From Parietaria judaica (lineage: Eukaryota > Streptophyta > Magnoliopsida > Rosales > Urticaceae), in assembly GCA_954871525.1 (NCBI GenBank), contig OX940864.1:15122001-15186000 (forward strand): a stretch of 64,000 bases of DNA. Direction: 5' to 3'. The translations under genes and the position numbers were made by a program. The notes below the pieces were generated by a model. The model saw only the letters and a program-made list of their open reading frames with translations, did no database searches and was not told the DNA's origin. Of this stretch, positions 60,645 to 64,000 are shown piece by piece (within the stretch, counting starts at the first letter, position 1; each line of letters opens with the position of its first letter).

Positions 60645-61422
60645 CGAATTTATAAAGATAAGATGATAAGATTGGATTTTTGATTTTATCCCAATCTTTC
60701 TTATTTAATTAAATCCCTAATTAATTATATCCATTGGATTTAGATAAGATTAAATCTGGACCATTGGATTGAGATAATTAATTATATTTAATATATGAAA
60801 TTCGAAAATAAGAGAGGGAATTTCTCCAATTCCGTTACGGTTTGAGCCTATAAATAGGAGGCTCATTCTACACATTTTTCACACCTTTCCCCAGAGAAAA
60901 ATTCGAACTTTCCCTCTCCTTTAGGGTCTGCGAATTTTCTCTCTGATCTCTCTTTCTGGTTCGGCTTAAGAGACTTAGTTCTCCGGAAGCTTAAAAAGAA
61001 CCATCAGTTTAAATTTTGCGACGGAGTCCTGCCGGCGAAGCCCACGCTTCGGTACGAGGATTCCAGGAGAATATCCCGGAAGATCACGGGAGTTTCCCTC
61101 AGCACCGGGGGAGCCCTGCCCAATTCAGAACGCGCAACCGGAAGTCATCATTAGAGGTACGACCTTATGCATTGGGTTAATAAATGCAACCATTTACTGC
61201 TTTCTATTTATTTCCTATTATGACTAGATTATTAATAATGATTTATGAATATTAAATTACATAATATTTATCAGATCTTGTTATATGGTTATTATCCGAT
61301 ATCCGGACCGTTGCACGGATAACAAGTTATTCCGCTTTAAATTAATTTTTAAATGTTACCCGGACGGTTCGGAGGTATAATTCGTGATAATTTTCACGGA
61401 ATCCGAGACGTGATTTCCAACA
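58719..61422. mobile_element. Inner solo LTR, 2,704 bp, nested in a copy of itself
   Basis: TGTTGGACATATGTGTCC at 58719 to TTTCCAACA at 61422, flanked by the exact 5-bp duplication caatg (58714-58718 and 61423-61427). Its first 840 bases match 57905-58718, and its right part matches the rest of the outer copy. The U3 is long and AT-rich and includes an (AT)n run near 60611-60640. TATAAATA at 60849-60856 is followed by a pyrimidine-rich leader. No ORF of retroelement type lies inside, so it is read as a solo LTR of an unusually long-LTR family. Confidence 0.88.
60849..60856 (+). promoter_or_regulatory. TATA box of the inner LTR
   Basis: TATAAATA in 'gagcctataaataggaggc', conserved in the outer copy at 61689-61696, about 570 bases from the LTR end; it likely sets the U3/R border. 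Confidence 0.7.
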
Positions 61423-62211
61423 CAATGGACACCCTACTGTATCACTAAAGAGTGTAGCCTCGGGTTTATAGTGAAATTACACCGAGGTTTGACGAACACC
61501 CTAGCAATTCGTTGGAGCTTAAGTGATACGGGTCCATGGTCCCCAGGATAGCTTCGTAACGGATGATACGTACGTGATAGAAACATTTTGAGATGTTTAA
61601 TCATTGGATTGAAATAATTAATTATATTTAATATAAAGAATTCAAAATTAGGGGAGGAAATTTCTCTAATTCGGTTACAATCTGAGCCTATAAATAGGGA
61701 GCTCATTCTCCACATTTTTCACACCTTTCCCCAGAGAAAATTTCGAACTCTCCCTCTCCTTAAGGGTCTGTGAATTTTTTCTGATCTATCTCTGGTTCGG
61801 CTTAAGAGACTTAGTTTTCCGGAAGCTTAAAAAGAACAATCAGTTAAAATTTGCGACAGATTCCTGCCGGTGAAGCCCACGCTTCGGTACGAAGAATCCA
61901 GAAGAATATCCCGGAAGATCACGGGTGTTTCCCTCAGCACCGGCGGAGCCCTGCCAAGTTCAGAATGCGCAGCCGAAAGTTGACAACTGAGATACGGCCG
62001 CATTGGGCTAATAAATGCGACCATTTATTGCTTTCTATTTATTTCCTATAGACTAGATTATTAATAATGATTTATGAATATTAAATTACCTAATAATTTT
62101 TTAAATGTTACCCGGAGGCTTCGACGATATATTTCGCGATAATATTCACGGGATCAGTGACGTGATCCCCAGAATGTTGTATAATTGTGAAACAATATTC
62201 CCAACACAATC

Positions 62212-62930
62212 ATCCCAACAACTCTAGCCGGAAGCAAGTATTTCCTACTACTTCTTGACGACTACAGTCGCTGGATGTGGATTTACACGCTCAAGGAGAA
62301 GAGTGGAGCCTTTGAAGTCTTCAAGAAGTTCAAGAGGCTTGTAGAGAATGGGTCAGAACACAAGATGAAGGTCTTGAGAACAGACCGAGGTGGAGAGTTC
62401 ACATCCCAGCAGTTCGGAGAGTTCTGCGATAAGGAAGGAGTCGAGCGCCACCTGACCGCACCGTACACTCCCAAGCAGAACGGTGTGGTGCAGAGACGAA
62501 TCAGGAAAGTGATGGACACAACAAGGAGTTTGCTAAAGAATGCAACTCCTGGAGAGGTTTTGGGGAGAAGCAATTAGACACACGGTCTGTTTGCTTAACC
62601 ATTTGCCAACAAAGGCGCTAGGAGAGCGTACTCCCTACTAGGCGTGGTTTGGGAAGAAGCCTCACTTAGAGCACTTGAGGGTATTTGGGTACACCGCACA
62701 TGTGAAGACTGTGGGTCCCCATCTCAAGAAGCTTGATGACAGGAGTCAGTCGATGGTGTACCTTGGAGTTGAATACGGAAGCAAGGCACACAGAGTCTTT
62801 GACCCCCGACGTGGCAAGATCCAAGTGAGCAGATATGCTGTGTTCGAAGAAGAGAAGAAGTGGGATTGGCGTGATGAGAACGGTGAGCCCGAACAGAACT
62901 CTGTTGAGTTCGAAGTAGAAGAAGACGTTG
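62212..62930 (+). pseudogene. Copia integrase core and C-terminal part (defective)
   Basis: Resumes the frame broken at 57904. It shows L-D-D-Y-S-R-W-M-W, the second catalytic Asp in L-R-T-D-R-G-G-E-F, and P-Y-T-P-K-Q-N-G-V-V-Q-R-R, where the third catalytic acid (Glu in the usual N-G-V-V-E-R-R) is Gln. A frameshift near 62555 and a TAG at about 62639 follow. Then comes the conserved A-W-F-G-K-K-P...R-V-F-G-Y and F-D-P-R-R-G-K-I-Q-V-S-R region. Confidence 0.88.
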
Positions 62931-62934
62931 CCGA

Positions 62935-63090
62935 CCAGGAAGGGCCAGCAACATCCAGCTCGGGTACACTAGCTCGAGTATCTCTACCAGCTCGGGTACC
63001 CCTATCAGTTATGGTACCCCCACCAGCTCAGGTACGCCCACCAGAGATTCCTGCCCGGGTACACCCATGACACCCAGCCCGAACAGAACC
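62935..63090 (+). repeat. 'ccagctcgggtac' repeats between copia integrase and reverse transcriptase
   Basis: About seven imperfect copies of accagctcgggtac(cc), coding for Pro/Ala/Arg/Val-rich linker sequence. Confidence 0.7.
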
Positions 63091-63228
63091 AGCTCGTCCA
63101 AGGATGGCCCAAGAGGATTTCACCCCCTAGCAGAAGTCTACGAAGAGTATCAGGAAGTGGAGATGAACCTAGAAGAGTTGTCCATGTTGTGCGCCGATGA
63201 GCCGGCCAACTACCAAGAGGCAGCTACT

Positions 63229-64000
63229 GAGTAGGAATGGCAGGAAGCAATGAAGAAGGAGCTGGAGTCGATCGAGAAGAACAAGACATGGGAGCTCACC
63301 GACCTGCCCAAAGGTCAAAAGCCCATTGGCTTGAAATGGGTCTACAAGCTGAAGAAGAACACCAAGGGGAATGTTCTAAAGCACAGGGCAAGGCTACGTG
63401 CAGAAGCAAGGAGTCGACTTCGAGGAAGTCTTTGCTCCTATGGCGAGACTAGACATGATCACCACATGAATGTCAAATCGGCATTCTTAAATAGTGACCA
63501 CGAGGAAGAAGTCTACGTCATTAAACCAGAAGGTTTTGGCGTAAAGGGCAAGGAGCAGAAGGTGTATAAGCTCTCCAAGGCTCTATACGGGCTACAGCAA
63601 GCTCCAAGAGCGTGGAACATACGCCGCGACAAGAGCTTGAAGAGTCTTGGATTTACAAAGTGCTCCAGGGAGAAGGCAGTGCACACCAGGAGCAGCAGAG
63701 AAGAAGTTCTGGTCGTCGGAGTGTATGTGGACGACCTGATAGTCACTGGATCCAGCGCAGGAGGCGTAGAAGGGTTCAAGAAGCAAATGATGGCCGAGTT
63801 CGAGATGAGTGATCTTTGAATAATTTCTTACTACCTTGGTATTGAGGTAGAGCAGAAGAAAGACTGCATCACGCTGAAGCAGTCGGCCTACGCGAAGAAG
63901 ATCCTCAAGCAGTTCGAGATGACGGATTGCAACCCGAGCACATACCCAATGGAGGCAAAGCTGCAGCTCGGGAATGATGCTGAAGGAAGAGAAGTGGATC
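63229..64000 (+). pseudogene. Copia reverse transcriptase (defective, runs off the window)
   Basis: In-frame TAG at 63232-63234, then W-Q-E-A-M-K-K-E-L-E-S-I and K-W-V-Y-K-L-K. A frameshift at about 63395 and loss of some 15-20 codons before H-H-M-N-V-K-S-A-F-L-N damage the fingers. Y-G-L-Q-Q-A-P-R-A-W and the catalytic Y-V-D-D (about 63725-63736) are still readable. TGA at 63817-63819 replaces a conserved Gly before S-Y-Y-L-G-I-E-V, and connection/RNase H sequence continues to the edge. Confidence 0.9.

Larger units (their letters stand above)
57905..62206. mobile_element. Outer solo LTR inserted in copia integrase (itself split by a second LTR)
   Basis: TGTTGGACATGTGTCC at 57905 to CCCAACA at 62206, flanked by the exact 5-bp duplication caatc (57900-57904 and 62207-62211). 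Its sequence is 57905-58718 plus 61428-62206 (about 1,593 bp). The gap holds a second, fuller copy of the same LTR. The right part has lost about 1 kb compared with the inner copy (junction near 61590). TATAAATA at 61689-61696 and a leader resembling the inner copy mark the U3/R region. No internal coding region is present, so it is a solo LTR. Confidence 0.9.

Noticed and set aside
58719..61422. A complete retrotransposon or novel gene cassette
   Set aside because: No gag or pol frame inside; its left 0.8 kb and right part both match the outer LTR, so it is one LTR, not two LTRs around a body.
1..64000. A biosynthetic, defence or other functional gene cluster
   Set aside because: The recognised genes are unrelated housekeeping genes on both strands with their own promoters; no shared pathway beyond the two Fe-S assembly genes, which are 12 kb apart and serve different compartments.

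Overview
This is a gene-rich stretch of a flowering-plant nuclear genome, most likely a eudicot. The evidence is AT-rich intergenic DNA, many short GT-AG introns, plant organelle-targeted proteins, and hAT, MITE, SINE and Ty1/copia elements. Spliced models below were built by hand from ORFs, splice sites and remembered family sequences. Every coding model listed with exon coordinates keeps its frame through all joins. The species is not identified.

Layout. 1-677: 3' end of an hAT transposon with its dimerisation domain. 1464-9642 (-): CIA1 (cytosolic Fe-S assembly WD40 protein). 9.9-15.2 kb: gene-poor repeats. 15293-16597 (+): complex III subunit 9. 17278-18268: a 991-bp fold-back element with a 9-bp target duplication. 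18655-20536 (+): ribosomal protein L10a (uL1). 21955-24026 (-): mitochondrial IscA-like 2. 24315-26191: two hAT elements, the second a truncated autonomous copy lying against 26224-27048 (+), GNA1 (glucosamine-6-phosphate N-acetyltransferase). 28255-29793 (+): intronless PPR protein. 31077-33230 (+): tail-anchored protein of the syntaxin-6 N-terminal family. 34600-35808 (+): NFD6-like protein with several possible last exons. 37736-44094 (-): 13-exon plastid membrane protein resembling Arabidopsis At5g03900. 45313-47884 (+): HISN3 (histidine biosynthesis). 48709-51837 (+): SOUL/HBP haem-binding-like protein. 51.8-55.6 kb: AT-rich and gene-free. 55.6-64 kb: a decayed Ty1/copia retrotransposon interrupted by two nested solo LTRs.

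All recognised genes are housekeeping genes for Fe-S assembly, respiration, translation, UDP-GlcNAc and histidine synthesis, and organelle functions; they are not an operon or a pathway cluster. The co-occurrence of the IscA-like 2 gene and the At5g03900-like gene recalls their adjacency in Arabidopsis (At5g03905/At5g03900), so the block may keep ancestral synteny, here opened out by four other genes and repeats.

I found no new multi-gene system. The parts most worth a second look are: the nested solo LTRs whose target duplications give insertion order; a duplicated gene fragment carrying two SINE insertions in opposite orientation; the near-perfect fold-back; two GC-AG introns; alternative 3' exons in the NFD6-like gene; and a transposase 5' end that may supply the GNA1 upstream region.
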